Shown: piece by piece, positions 16,231 through 25,096 of the stretch
Position numbering within the stretch: position 1 is the stretch's first letter
Layout: each line of letters begins with the position of its first letter
Assembly: GCF_028292965.1 (NCBI RefSeq)
Contig: NZ_JAQGLG010000053.1
Location: forward strand, 1 to 46,493
Reading direction: 5' to 3'
Source: Sphingomonas bacterium
Lineage (GTDB): Bacteria > Pseudomonadota > Alphaproteobacteria > Sphingomonadales > Sphingomonadaceae
Length of the DNA: 46,493 bases
Made by a program: the position numbers and the translations under genes
Notes under the pieces: model-generated
What the model was told of the DNA's origin: nothing
Databases searched by the model: none
The model's input: the letters and a program-made list of their open reading frames with translations, nothing else

Positions 16231-17217
16231 ATGATCGGAAGACGCGGCGCGTGCGCCGTCATGGCGGCGCTGTTGCTCGCCGCGGCGGCACCGGGCGGCT
16301 CACGGGTCGGTAGCGCGCCGAAGATTCTCGACGCGCTGGTGCCCGCCTGGGTCGCCGGCTTCGGCCGGACCGGGCCGGCAATGACGATCGCGGTGCCGCC
16401 GCCTTATGGTCCGCCGCAGGGTAAGCTCGATCCGGCATTGCGGACGTTTCTCGATGGCCGCCGCGACTTCGCCTTCCTGACTCGCGACATCGCCGAGGCG
16501 GACCTCGCCGCCTTCCGTCGCGCGCATCATGGCGAACCGGTGATCGTGCCGCTCGCAGGCGGCGCATGGCACCGCTTCGGTTATGTCGATCCGGTGGTGG
16601 TGATCGTCAACGCCGCTAATCCGCTGCGCGCGCTGAGCTTTCGCCAGCTCGATGCGCTGCTGTCGGAAACACGCTGGCGCGGTGGCGCCGCCCCCGCCGA
16701 TTGGGGCGATCTCGCGGTGTCAGGCTGGCGCGGGAAAGCGATTCATGTCGTCGGAGGCGATGGTTGGTCGGGCGAGGAATCGGCGCGTGCGCTGACCGTC
16801 AGGCGGCGCGTGCTGAGTGTCGACGGGCAGGTCGGGCGCTGGCGAATGGTGCCCGGATCGGGCGGCGAGGACGAGGTCGTGGCACGCGTCGCGGCCGACC
16901 CACAGGCGATCGGCTTTACCGGGTTGGGGCATTTTTCCACTGGCGTGCGCACTGTCGCCATAGGCGATGGCGGGAAACCCGTCGCACCGACGCGCGCCGC
17001 AATTGCCTCCGGTGCCTATCCGCTGGCGCGCACCGTCGACCTGGTGATGGCGCGCGACGCGCATGGCTGCCTCGACCCGGCGGTGGCGCGCTTCGCGGCA
17101 TGGCTGGTCGGGCCGGCGGGGCAGGCTGTGATCCGCGAGCAGGCCGTGTTCCTGCCGCTGAACACGCGGCAGCTGCACGACGCGCGCGTCACCTTGCGCG
17201 CGCCGTGCAGGCCTTAG
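16231..17217 (+). CDS. PstS-like periplasmic substrate-binding protein (orphan)
   Basis: The ATG at 16231 is preferred over upstream in-frame starts because GGGAGCGAGG precedes it and a signal peptide follows (about 1-24). The 328-residue product keeps the family plan: RRDFAFLTRDIAEADLAAF, DPVVVIVNAANPLRALSF, QLDALLSETRWRGG...DWGDLAVSG and a terminal GPAGQAVIREQAVFLPL. It is about 40 residues shorter than the 386-residue paralogue at 9763. It lies head-to-head with the paralogue at 14967-16052 and converges on the PepSY gene 12 bp away. No permease partner is present. Confidence 0.83.
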   Translation: MIGRRGACAVMAALLLAAAAPGGSRVGSAPKILDALVPAWVAGFGRTGPAMTIAVPPPYGPPQGKLDPALRTFLDGRRDFAFLTRDIAEADLAAFRRAHHGEPVIVPLAGGAWHRFGYVDPVVVIVNAANPLRALSFRQLDALLSETRWRGGAAPADWGDLAVSGWRGKAIHVVGGDGWSGEESARALTVRRRVLSVDGQVGRWRMVPGSGGEDEVVARVAADPQAIGFTGLGHFSTGVRTVAIGDGGKPVAPTRAAIASGAYPLARTVDLVMARDAHGCLDPAVARFAAWLVGPAGQAVIREQAVFLPLNTRQLHDARVTLRAPCRP

Positions 17218-17229
17218 GCTGGATGGCCG

Positions 17230-17541
17230 TCAGTCCGGATGGGCGCCCTCGGCGGCATTTTCGAGCACCGCGCCGGTCTTCGCGTCGACGCCGACCTCAT
17301 AGGTCTTGCCGCCGGCCTTGATGTCGAACGAATAACGCAATCCGCTGCCGCCGGCCTCGCGTTCGAGCTCCTGGTCGGTGATCGTGCCGGGCCGCGCCTT
17401 GAGCGCCGTGCCGCGCGCGGCGGCGAGGCTGACCTTGGCTTGGCCGGCATAACGTGCGCCCTTCAGCGCATGACTGGCGGCGGTGGCGCCGCCGGCGACG
17501 ACGGCCAGCGCCGCCGCGACGAGTGTGATGGTCCTTTTCAT
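17230..17541 (-). CDS. Secreted PepSY-domain protein
   Basis: The 103-residue protein has a signal peptide (MKRTITLVAAALAVVAGG..., cleaved near residue 21) and one PepSY domain: AKVSLAAARGTALKARPGTI, then the diagnostic YSFDIKAGGKTYEVGVDAKTG strands near the end. PepSY domains occur in secreted protease inhibitors and in many proteins linked to TonB-dependent iron uptake. The GAGAGGA ribosome site supports the ATG at 17541. It is the last gene of module B, 178 bp downstream of the TonB receptor gene with a strong stem-loop between them, so its expression may be only partly coupled. Confidence 0.86.
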   Translation of the reverse strand: MKRTITLVAAALAVVAGGATAASHALKGARYAGQAKVSLAAARGTALKARPGTITDQELEREAGGSGLRYSFDIKAGGKTYEVGVDAKTGAVLENAAEGAHPD

Positions 17542-17648
17542 ATGACGAATTTCCTCTCGGTAATCCCCCTATGCCACCCGAATAGACCGGATCGGGTTCG
17601 CCCAGCATGGCCATGAGATTGAAAATCGCCAATCCCCACAAAGGCATT

Positions 17649-17682
17649 TCGGCCGCGTGAAGGTTACCCCTCACGCGGCCGA
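17649..17682 (-). terminator. Strong stem-loop downstream of the large TonB receptor gene
   Basis: Arms TCGGCCGCGTGA (17649-17660) and TCACGCGGCCGA (17671-17682) are perfectly complementary over 12 bp with a 10-nt loop. No clear T-run follows on either strand. A second, short hairpin (AGGGCG/CGCCCT, 17706-17721) overlaps the receptor stop. Together they may end the receptor mRNA or lower expression of the downstream PepSY gene. Confidence 0.5.
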
Positions 17683-17719
17683 TACCCCCCTTTGGGTGCG
17701 CCGCCAGGGCGACGGCGCC

Positions 17720-20700
17720 CTAGAACTTCACCGATGCCTGGACGTAACCCAGACGCCCGATCGGCCCGTAGGTCGAGACATCGGCGGTGTTGTCGGTATA
17801 GGCGGCGCTCGGCGTGTACACATTGGTCGAGATCGGCGGCATGCGGTTGAACACATTGTTGACCCCGACCGCGATCGAGAAGCCCTTCAGCGTGCCATCG
17901 CGATCGCGCGCCGTATAAGCGAGGCGCAGGTCGAAGGTGGTGTAGGGCTTGACCCGCCCGGCAAAGGCGGTCGGCGGCGTGCGCGCGGCATTGGTTTCAT
18001 AGGTAATGCCGCCAGCGCCGAGATCGCGCACCGCCGAGATATAGGTGTTGGCGATGGTCAGGTCGAAGTTGCGATAGTTCCAGTTGAGGCTGGTGTACGA
18101 CCGGAATTTGGGCAGCGTGCCCTGCACGCCGGTGCCGCCATTGGTCGCGGTGCCGGCATATTCGTAAAAGGCCTGACTGGGCAGCGCCTGGAACTGGTAG
18201 CTGAGGAATACCGCCATGATCGAATTGAACGACAAGGTGCCGGCGTTCGGCGTGGGCAGGCTGTAGTCGATCGTGCCGTTGAGCGTACGCACGCGGATGC
18301 CGCCGAGATTGGTGAAGCGGTCGATCGCGTAGACATTGGCATAGTTTGCCGGATCCGCGGCGAGATAGGCGCGCAGGTCGCCGGGGTTGGTGAAGGGCGT
18401 CGCGCCGGGCTGACCGGGGAAATTGCCCTTGGCGATGTTGCCGGCGAACAGCGATGCCGACCCCAACTGATTCACGTCGAGGAAGATGTTGCTGAAGCCG
18501 ATACCGCCCGGAAGGCCGGTCTCCTTGACGAACGAATAGTCGACGCCGAGCCGCAGCCGCGGGACGAAGCCGGGCTTGAACACCACGCCGAGCGAATAGG
18601 ACGTCGCCTTGGCCGGTTGCAGCCCCGGATTGACGCCGTCCTGGACCGGCGAGAGGCCCGCGGGCAGGCCCGGAAAGGCCGCCGGAATGATGCCCGGGCC
18701 GGCCTGGCGGTTATTGATCGGGCCATATTCCTGATAGAGCGGCGGCGCGGTGAACGACTTGGAGAAGGTGCCGCGGATCGTCAGGCCGTTGTCGATCGGC
18801 TGCCAGAAGAAGCCGATCTTCGGCACGGTCGAATTGCCGGCGTCGCTGTACTTCTCGTGGCGAACCGCACCGATCAGGTCGAATTCGTGGAAGCCCGGGA
18901 TGGTGAAATCATGCCCGGTAATCGGCACGCGGACCTCGACAAACTCCGATGAAATGGTGCGGCTGGCCGGCCCTTGCGATCCGCTGGCGCCGGAGGTGCA
19001 CTGCACGGGGAAGGGATCAGCCTGTTGGCCGCCGTTCCACGCCACCGCGTTGGCGGTGAACGCACCGCCATCGTTGCAATAATTGGGGTCGGTATGGACG
19101 AAGCCGTTCGGGTCGGTGATGCCGTAGAGCGACTCCCGGCGATATGCGCCGCCAAATGCCACTGCGAGCTTGCCGCCCGGCAGTTCGGCGAGCACGCCGG
19201 TGATCTTGCCGTCGAACGAGTCGAGCTTACTGCCGGCGTGGATCTGTTCGGTGCCGAAGATGTAACCCAAGGTGGTGCGGTTCGGGCTGCGCGACAGCAC
19301 GTCGAGCGCAGGGACGATCACGGTGCCGCCAGTGGTCGAGAAATTGGCGAACACCTTGCTATAGGCACCGCCCGTTACGGCGTTGCCGCTGGCATCATAG
19401 CCGCCGGCGATGGCCGGCGCGAGGTTGGGCGTGAAGATCACGTTCTTTTGCAGCTGGGTGAGCGTGCTGACGCTGTGGACGTACGCCGCCTCCCAATGCC
19501 AGGACGGGCCGACCCAGCCCAGCTCGCCCTTCAGCCCGGCGGTCAGGCGCAGGCTTTCGGTATGGTTGTAATATTGCTTGGGGTCGGCCGTGCTGCCGAA
19601 GGTCACGCCGCCCAGCGCGCCGGCGACTGGGTTGAACGGCGAATTCTGCGGCAGGGTGACGCCGACCGTCACCGGCTTGAACTGGGTAAAGCTGCGATTG
19701 TCCGACAACTGCGCGTCGCCGAAGAACACAAGATCGTCGCCGATCAGCTTCAGGTTGATGCTGGCGTCGAACGCTTTCTGCTCCTGGGCTAGCAGCAGCA
19801 TCTGATATTGCGACACGTCGTAAGTGCCGCCGATGCCGGTGCCGGCGACCTGAACGTTGCTGTTGGCGGTCGCCGGACTGGTCTGCGCCGAGGTGATCGT
19901 GGGCGTGTTGACATAGGTACCGTTGGCGATCAGCGCGGCGAAGTTCGGCGCCGTCGCCAGGATGCCGGTCGGGTTGCGCGAACCCGGTGAGGTGAGCCCG
20001 GGCGCGAGCACGCCGAACTGACCACCGGTGACGACGCTGCCCGGCACCGCGGTCGCGGTGCTGTAGAAGGGCGAGGTGAAGCTGCGCTGGTTCTGGTAGA
20101 GCGGATCGCTCTTGAGATAGCTGCCGGCCAGCGTGATGTTGAAGCCGTCGGTGAAATTATGCCCGACGACGAAATTGGCGGAGCGTTCCTTGTAGCCATC
20201 GGCGAAGCCGAGCCGGCCATCCACCGACAGGCCTTCATAATCGCTCTTGAGGATGAAGTTGATCACGCCGCCGACCGCGTCGGAGCCGTAGATCGCCGAG
20301 GCGCCGTCGGTCAGCACCTCGACCCGCTCGATCGCCGCCGCCGGGATCTGCGCCAGGTCGACGAACACCTTTCCGCCCATGCCGGCGATTGGATTGACCG
20401 CCATGCGCCGGCCATTGACCAGCACCAAAGTATCGAGGTTGCGCAGCTGCGCCTGCGAGCCGCCGGCGGTGTTCTGGTTGGTGTTGTTGGCGTTGCTGTT
20501 GCCTGTGTTGCTGCGCCCGGCAAAGGATGGAATCTGCTTGCGCACCAGCTCGAGCACATTGTTGTCGACGCCGCCGCGCTTGATCTCCTCCGCGCCGATC
20601 GTGGTGACGGGCACCGCGACCTGGTCGGGCGAAGTCGGCAGCGCCGATCCGGTGACGACGATGTCGGGCGGGGTTTCGGGCGCGGTCTGATCGTCGGGCG

Positions 20701-20821
20701 CGGCGGCCGGTGCCGCGGGCGTGGTTTGCGCGCTTGCCGGTAGTGCCAATAGCAGCATGCCGGTGGCGAGCGCGGTCGTCAGCGAAAGCCCGATGCGAGC
20801 CCGCTTCGTTACGTCAGTCAT
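17720..20821 (-). CDS. Large TonB-dependent outer-membrane receptor
   Basis: The ATG at 20821 has an AAGGAGGGG site and begins a signal peptide (about 1-32, ASAQ). The 1033-residue product has a TonB-box-like DIVVTG, a plug domain (about 65-185: RNLDTLVLVNGRRMAV, VEVLTDGASAIYGSDAVGG, VINFILK) and a long barrel ending AYTDNTADVSTYGPIGRLGY and VQASVKF. It belongs to the large Sphingomonas/Caulobacter/Xanthomonas-type receptors that import sugars, oligomers or metal complexes. It lies 68 bp after a YncE-like lipoprotein gene on the same strand, inside the second module. The substrate is unknown, and its plug is clearly of another subfamily than that of the receptor at 11991. Confidence 0.92.
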   Translation of the reverse strand: MTDVTKRARIGLSLTTALATGMLLLALPASAQTTPAAPAAAPDDQTAPETPPDIVVTGSALPTSPDQVAVPVTTIGAEEIKRGGVDNNVLELVRKQIPSFAGRSNTGNSNANNTNQNTAGGSQAQLRNLDTLVLVNGRRMAVNPIAGMGGKVFVDLAQIPAAAIERVEVLTDGASAIYGSDAVGGVINFILKSDYEGLSVDGRLGFADGYKERSANFVVGHNFTDGFNITLAGSYLKSDPLYQNQRSFTSPFYSTATAVPGSVVTGGQFGVLAPGLTSPGSRNPTGILATAPNFAALIANGTYVNTPTITSAQTSPATANSNVQVAGTGIGGTYDVSQYQMLLLAQEQKAFDASINLKLIGDDLVFFGDAQLSDNRSFTQFKPVTVGVTLPQNSPFNPVAGALGGVTFGSTADPKQYYNHTESLRLTAGLKGELGWVGPSWHWEAAYVHSVSTLTQLQKNVIFTPNLAPAIAGGYDASGNAVTGGAYSKVFANFSTTGGTVIVPALDVLSRSPNRTTLGYIFGTEQIHAGSKLDSFDGKITGVLAELPGGKLAVAFGGAYRRESLYGITDPNGFVHTDPNYCNDGGAFTANAVAWNGGQQADPFPVQCTSGASGSQGPASRTISSEFVEVRVPITGHDFTIPGFHEFDLIGAVRHEKYSDAGNSTVPKIGFFWQPIDNGLTIRGTFSKSFTAPPLYQEYGPINNRQAGPGIIPAAFPGLPAGLSPVQDGVNPGLQPAKATSYSLGVVFKPGFVPRLRLGVDYSFVKETGLPGGIGFSNIFLDVNQLGSASLFAGNIAKGNFPGQPGATPFTNPGDLRAYLAADPANYANVYAIDRFTNLGGIRVRTLNGTIDYSLPTPNAGTLSFNSIMAVFLSYQFQALPSQAFYEYAGTATNGGTGVQGTLPKFRSYTSLNWNYRNFDLTIANTYISAVRDLGAGGITYETNAARTPPTAFAGRVKPYTTFDLRLAYTARDRDGTLKGFSIAVGVNNVFNRMPPISTNVYTPSAAYTDNTADVSTYGPIGRLGYVQASVKF

Positions 20822-20846
20822 GAGTCCAACCCCTCCTTGGTTGTGG

Positions 20847-20875
20847 CCCCGCACCGGTGTTTCCCGGTGTCGGGG
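20847..20875 (-). other. Stem-loop between YncE-like and TonB receptor genes
   Basis: CCCCGCACCGG (20847-20857) pairs imperfectly with CCGGTGTCGGGG (20864-20875). It falls in the 68-bp leader of the receptor gene, between the YncE-like stop and the receptor ribosome site. No T-run follows. It may process or stabilise the operon mRNA. Confidence 0.4.
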
Positions 20876-20889
20876 CGCGTTCGCCGCGT

Positions 20890-21957
20890 CTAGCGCGGTG
20901 CGATATCGAACCAGAGCAACTTGCCCATGGCCTTGCTCTCGCCGGGCGATGCGGCGATCCACAGCCGGTTGCCGTCGACGATGGCGGTCTTGGCGCCGGG
21001 CAGCGTGGTGACGCGCGCGGCCTCACGATAGCTGTCCGCGCCGTCCTGCTCGACGACGCTGGTATAACCCTCGCCACCGGCGACATAGACGCGGCGCGTC
21101 GCGGCATCCCACACCACCTGGTCGGTGCGTTCGGGCGCCTTGAACGCGGCGATGGTGGCGCCGGTGTCGGCGTTGAGGACGAGCAGCTTGCCGGGCTTGC
21201 GCGTCACGACGAACAGCCGGTGGGTGGCCTCGTCATAGGCCACCGGGGCATTCTGCTCGGCTTCCTTGATGTGCCACTGCGCGGTGACCTTGCCGCTATT
21301 CTTGTCGATCACCGCGAGATAATTCTTGTCGGTGACGTTGATGAAGATGCGCGAGCCGTTCTGCTCGATCGCCAGCGCCTCGACATGGTCGGCATCGAAA
21401 TGCACCGACTTGAAGATCTTGCCGGTCGCCGGATCGATCTCGATCAGGTTGGAATCCTTCTGCGGCACGTCCTTGCCACCGGTCACCACCCACAGATGCT
21501 TCGTCTGTGCGTCGTAACCGACCGAGTCCGCGCCGGCCGGCAGCTTGTAGGTGCGCTTGACCTGGAGCGTGTCGGCGTCGAGCACGGTCGAGGGCTTCTC
21601 ACCGTCGATCACCAGCATCTCGTTGGTCTCGGGCATGTACAACAGGCTGTGCGGCGCGCCGTAACCGGGGATGCGTTTGAGGATCTTGCCGGTCGTGCGA
21701 TCGACCACCTCGACCTCGTGGAATTCCTCGCCGGCGAGGAACAGCTTGTTGTCTTTCGTATCGATCGCGAAGTGATCGAAGTCGCCAGTATAGCCCGGGA
21801 AATCGACTGAACCGGCGAGCTTCAAGGGCGCGGGGCCGGCGGCATCGGCGGTGTTGATCGCCGCGGCACCATTGTCAGCCGGGCTCGATTTGGCGCAGCC
21901 GGTCAGCGCGAGCGCCGCGATGGTGGCGGTGAGCAGCAGCTGAGTCTTGAACGTCAT
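20890..21957 (-). CDS. YncE-like beta-propeller lipoprotein (second paralogue)
   Basis: The ATG at 21957 starts MTFKTQLLLTATIAALALTGC, a lipoprotein signal with lipobox cysteine at residue 21. The 355-residue product is made of YVTN/YncE-like propeller repeats (DTKDNKLFLAGEEFHEVEVV, GSRIFINVTDKNYLAVIDK, ATRRVYVAGGEG). It resembles the product of 2954-4006 in length, lipidation and repeat pattern. It is 28 bp after the secreted tandem-domain gene and 68 bp before the TonB receptor, so the three probably form one transcript. A role as a periplasmic platform or scaffold for receptor function is inferred from position only. Confidence 0.88.
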   Translation of the reverse strand: MTFKTQLLLTATIAALALTGCAKSSPADNGAAAINTADAAGPAPLKLAGSVDFPGYTGDFDHFAIDTKDNKLFLAGEEFHEVEVVDRTTGKILKRIPGYGAPHSLLYMPETNEMLVIDGEKPSTVLDADTLQVKRTYKLPAGADSVGYDAQTKHLWVVTGGKDVPQKDSNLIEIDPATGKIFKSVHFDADHVEALAIEQNGSRIFINVTDKNYLAVIDKNSGKVTAQWHIKEAEQNAPVAYDEATHRLFVVTRKPGKLLVLNADTGATIAAFKAPERTDQVVWDAATRRVYVAGGEGYTSVVEQDGADSYREAARVTTLPGAKTAIVDGNRLWIAASPGESKAMGKLLWFDIAPR

Positions 21958-21985
21958 GGGAAGGAATCTCCGAAAGGGCGGCGCC

Positions 21986-22861
21986 TCAGCGCGTGTGGCG
22001 GAACAGCGCGGCGCTGTTCGGGATCTGGCGGGCGATCTCGTCACGGATCGCACGGCCATGGGCGTGGATCGCGTCCTTGTCGGCGCCGTCGTGATAGCTG
22101 AACACCAGCCCGAGCGCGCCGATGCGTTTGCCGTGCGCGTCGTTGAGCGGCAGCTCGGTTTCGAAGCGGTCCTTGTCGCCACCGATCTCGAGATTGGTCG
22201 AGCCGGCATTGATCACCCGGCCGTCATCCTCGTCGGCGACCTTGCCGAAGCGGCCGATGTTCGAGCCGATGATGACGTTCTTGCCGCCGCCCGGCGGCGT
22301 GGCGTGGATCATCATGACCAGCAGGTCGGGATGTTTGGCGACGGTGCGCTCGGTGATCTGCTGGGCATAGGTGTTGGGGCCGAACCGGGCGTCATAGGGC
22401 CAAGGGTCGGCGGCATTCTTCGCGCTCAGCGTGGCGCGCGCCATCTGCGCGGCGATGCCGTCGGCGATCGCATCGAACCGTGCGGTCGAGGCGCCCTTGG
22501 CCGCGTTGAAGGTGACGATGATCGTGCCGATGGCATGCCCGCTGCTGCTCTTGTAAGCTTCGCGCACGACATAGTGGCGATGACCGGCCGTCCAGCTGCC
22601 GCCGAGGCGGTCTTCGGCCGTGGCGGGCCTGAACACCTGTGCCGCCGATGCGGTCGAGCCGAATATGACGGTGTCCTTCGCGCCCTCGCGCACGCCGACC
22701 ACCACGATCGAGGCGATCTGCGGATGGGCGGCCCTGGCCTGGGTGATCATGTGCTGGACATAGGTATGCCCGCCGACCACCGGGGGAATATAGTCATCGG
22801 CCCAGGCGATGCCGGCCGTGAGACACGCCGCGCCCAACAAGGCGGCAAACTTACCCTTCAT
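21986..22861 (-). CDS. Secreted PAS/Cache-like protein of an unnamed family (member 3, tandem domains)
   Basis: The ATG at 22861 has an AGGAGAGG site and opens a signal peptide (about 1-22, ending AWA). The 291-residue product holds two copies of the domain found in the proteins at 5434 and 6244. The first (about 30-150) has YVQHMITQARAAHPQIASIV and GHAIGTIIVTF. The second (about 165-290) has YAQQITERTVAKHPDLLVMM, IHATPPGGGK, IGRFGKVADEDDGRV, ELPLNDAHGKRIGALGL and the C-terminal RDEIARQIPNSAALFRH. It is probably periplasmic and ligand-binding. It sits downstream of the second two-component system, mirroring the arrangement in the first module. No named family is recognised. Confidence 0.8.
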   Translation of the reverse strand: MKGKFAALLGAACLTAGIAWADDYIPPVVGGHTYVQHMITQARAAHPQIASIVVVGVREGAKDTVIFGSTASAAQVFRPATAEDRLGGSWTAGHRHYVVREAYKSSSGHAIGTIIVTFNAAKGASTARFDAIADGIAAQMARATLSAKNAADPWPYDARFGPNTYAQQITERTVAKHPDLLVMMIHATPPGGGKNVIIGSNIGRFGKVADEDDGRVINAGSTNLEIGGDKDRFETELPLNDAHGKRIGALGLVFSYHDGADKDAIHAHGRAIRDEIARQIPNSAALFRHTR

Positions 22862-22950
22862 CTTCCTCTCCTGATCGGCGAAGGGTATCCCCCTTTCGCC
22901 CCTGCCATGGCTGCGCCCGCACCGGATTGGTGACAAGGACAAACGCACAA

Positions 22951-22968
22951 GATTAAACTTTATTAATC
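22951..22968. promoter_or_regulatory. AT-rich palindrome upstream of the module B operon
   Basis: GATTAA (22951-22956) and TTAATC (22963-22968) flank ACTTTA in the 167-bp gap before the start at 22861. This is an unusually AT-rich patch in GC-rich DNA and is probably part of the - strand operon promoter or an operator for the second response regulator. No 11-bp direct repeats of the module A type were found here. Confidence 0.35.
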
Positions 22969-23028
22969 CGGGCCTTGGGGCCCCCGAGCCAAGTCACGAA
23001 AAAGCCGCGATTTCGTCTGCGGGGGCGG

Positions 23029-24423
23029 TCATGTCGGATGGACCAGACTTAATCTTGCGGGCTCGCCCTGATCGTTCGCCGCCACCGGGGCGACGACGAC
23101 TCGGCAACCCGGCGCACCATCCTCGAAGTGCAATTCCATCCCGTGCAGCCGCGCGATCGCCCCGACCAGCGGCAGGCCGAGGCCATTGCCCGACGTCTCG
23201 CGCGCGCGGTCGCCGCGGTGGAACCGCAGCTTGACGTTCTCGCGCTGCTCGGGCGCGATGCCGCAGCCGGTATCGGCGACGACGATCGCCGCGCCGGGTC
23301 GCAAGGCGACCGACACGGCGCCACCGGCGGGGGTGAATTTGATGGCATTGTCGATCAGATTGCCGACCGCCTCGAACAGCAGGTCGATGTCGCCATTGAT
23401 CCGGTGGTGTCCGTCGCCCGGGCCGGCGTCGAACGCCAATGTGACGCCCTTGGCGTCGGCGGCCGGTTCGTAATAGTCGATCGCGTCCGACACCACCTGG
23501 CCGAGATCGACGTCGCTGAACGAGGCGCGCCGCGCGCCGTCCTCGATCTCCGAGATGCGCAACAGCGCGGCGAAGGTGCGCAGCATCAGCCGCACCTCGG
23601 CGATCGCCTCCTCGATTTCGGCGCGGCGCTCGGCGGCCGAAAGATTGCGACGATTGGCGCGTTCGAGTGCGGCGAGCAGTCGCGTGAGCGGGGTACGAAG
23701 GTCGTGCGCGATGCTGTCGCACACGCCCTTCACCTCGCCCATCAGCCGCTCGATCTGGTCGAGCATCGAATTGACCACGCGCACCAGCCGGTCGACATCG
23801 TCATTGGTGCCGCGCGACGGCAGCCGCCCGGCAAGATCGCCGCGCGTGATGCCCTCGATCGCGCGGATCACCTTGTCGAGCCGGCGCAGCGAGCCGACCC
23901 CGATCATCACCCCGCCGGCGACGCCGAGCACCATCATCAGCGCCAGCGCGACCAGCGTCGCTTCGAGCAATTCGTGGCGGAATTTCTGCAACTCCTCGAT
24001 GTTGCGGCTGACCACCACGAAGCTGCCATCGGGCAGGCGGTGCAGGATCGAGCGGTAGAAAGTATGCTCCTGCGGGTTGTTCACCGCCGTCTCGAAGAAC
24101 GTCTCGTCGGCCGGGCGCGGGTCGGGCAGGCGGCGCAGATTGCCCGCCACCCAGTGCCCCTGCTTGTCGAACATGCCGAACGGACGGCGTCCGGTAACAT
24201 CGTCGACGCTGTGCTGGTCGAGCACCAGCTCGGTCTGGTGGCCGGATCGGCTGTCGAACTTCATCGCCTCGGCCCGCATCCGCTCGTCGGGATTGCCGGT
24301 GAGGAACTGCGACGTCATGACATAGACCGCGCCGACGAAGATCAGCGAGGCCGAGCCGAACAGGCCAGCGAAGAACAGGGCGAGCCGGAAGCTCGTCGCG
24401 CCGCGCAGTTCGCTAAGCCGCAA
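23029..24423 (-). CDS. Sensor histidine kinase with HAMP domain (OmpR-partner type)
   Basis: The likely start is TTG at 24423, overlapping the end of the regulator gene by 11 bp; longer in-frame starts would lie deep inside that gene. The 464-residue protein has two membrane helices (about 14-36 and 155-177) around a 115-residue periplasmic sensor, a HAMP domain (about 178-230), the H-box CDSIAHDLRTPLTRL with phospho-acceptor H240, an N-box NLIDNAIKFTP, and G-boxes VADTGCGIAP and GNGLGLPLVGAIARLHG. All motifs are intact. It pairs with the regulator at 24413-25096. Its position upstream of the secreted sensor-like protein, YncE-like lipoprotein and TonB receptor suggests it controls that operon. 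Confidence 0.9.
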   Translation of the reverse strand: MRLSELRGATSFRLALFFAGLFGSASLIFVGAVYVMTSQFLTGNPDERMRAEAMKFDSRSGHQTELVLDQHSVDDVTGRRPFGMFDKQGHWVAGNLRRLPDPRPADETFFETAVNNPQEHTFYRSILHRLPDGSFVVVSRNIEELQKFRHELLEATLVALALMMVLGVAGGVMIGVGSLRRLDKVIRAIEGITRGDLAGRLPSRGTNDDVDRLVRVVNSMLDQIERLMGEVKGVCDSIAHDLRTPLTRLLAALERANRRNLSAAERRAEIEEAIAEVRLMLRTFAALLRISEIEDGARRASFSDVDLGQVVSDAIDYYEPAADAKGVTLAFDAGPGDGHHRINGDIDLLFEAVGNLIDNAIKFTPAGGAVSVALRPGAAIVVADTGCGIAPEQRENVKLRFHRGDRARETSGNGLGLPLVGAIARLHGMELHFEDGAPGCRVVVAPVAANDQGEPARLSLVHPT

Positions 24424-25096
24424 GACGATAGCCTTCGCCGCGCACCGTCTCGATCGCCGAGGGCAGGCCTTCGATGTCGAGTTTGCGCCGCAGCTTTGCG
24501 ACATGGACGTCAATTACATTGGTGCGCTCGTCATAATGATAGCCCCAGACCTGCTCGAAGATCATCGCCCGCGTCAGCGCGCGGCCGGGATTGTGCATGA
24601 AATGCTTGAGCAGCATGTACTCGCGCGGCAGCAGGTCGATCGGCCGCCCGACGCGCCGCACCGAACGCGTGATCAGGTCCATGTGCAGATCGCCGACCAG
24701 CAGCTCGACTTCCTGTCGGCCGACTCCGGCCGAGGGCCGCCGGATAAGCGCATCGACCCTTGCGGTCAGCTCGAGAAAGTCGAACGGCTTGGTCAAATAA
24801 TCGTCTCCGCCGGCACGCAGGCCGCGCACCCTGTCGGTCACGGCGGACAGCGCGCTGAGGATCAGCACGGGCGTGGTCACGCCATTGCCGCGCAACGCGG
24901 CGAGCACCTCGAGCCCTTCAAGGCCGCCCGGAAGCATCCGGTCGAGGATGATCGCGTCGTAATTGGTCGCTCGCGCCTTTTGCAATGCCTCGATACCCGT
25001 CGCGGCGTGGGCGGTCCTCAGGCCGTGGTCGACAAGTGCGGCGATGATCTCGCGCGCGGTGCGAGCGTCATCCTCGACGACGAGGATATCGGTCAT
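24413..25096 (-). CDS. OmpR/PhoB-family response regulator
   Basis: The 227-residue protein starts at ATG 25096. The receiver domain has the acidic E8-D9-D10, phosphoacceptor D52 in ILDRMLPGG and K103 in YLTKPFDFLEL. The C-terminal winged helix shows LLPREYMLLKHFMHNPGRAL, RTNVIDVHVAKLRRKLD and the end TVRGEGYRLAA. It is the first gene of module B on the - strand and overlaps the kinase gene. It differs from the regulator at 785 in the length of the linker and the DNA-binding helix, so the two systems probably read different sites. Confidence 0.93.
   Translation of the reverse strand: MTDILVVEDDARTAREIIAALVDHGLRTAHAATGIEALQKARATNYDAIILDRMLPGGLEGLEVLAALRGNGVTTPVLILSALSAVTDRVRGLRAGGDDYLTKPFDFLELTARVDALIRRPSAGVGRQEVELLVGDLHMDLITRSVRRVGRPIDLLPREYMLLKHFMHNPGRALTRAMIFEQVWGYHYDERTNVIDVHVAKLRRKLDIEGLPSAIETVRGEGYRLAA

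Noticed and set aside
17657..18952. A 431-codon + strand frame opposite the large TonB receptor gene
   Set aside because: It is antisense to a well-supported receptor and has no recognisable domain or signal.
22862..23028. GACAG-type direct repeats for module B
   Set aside because: ACAA triplets occur at 22933, 22939 and 22947, but the spacing (6 and 8 bp) does not match the 11-bp period of module A boxes.
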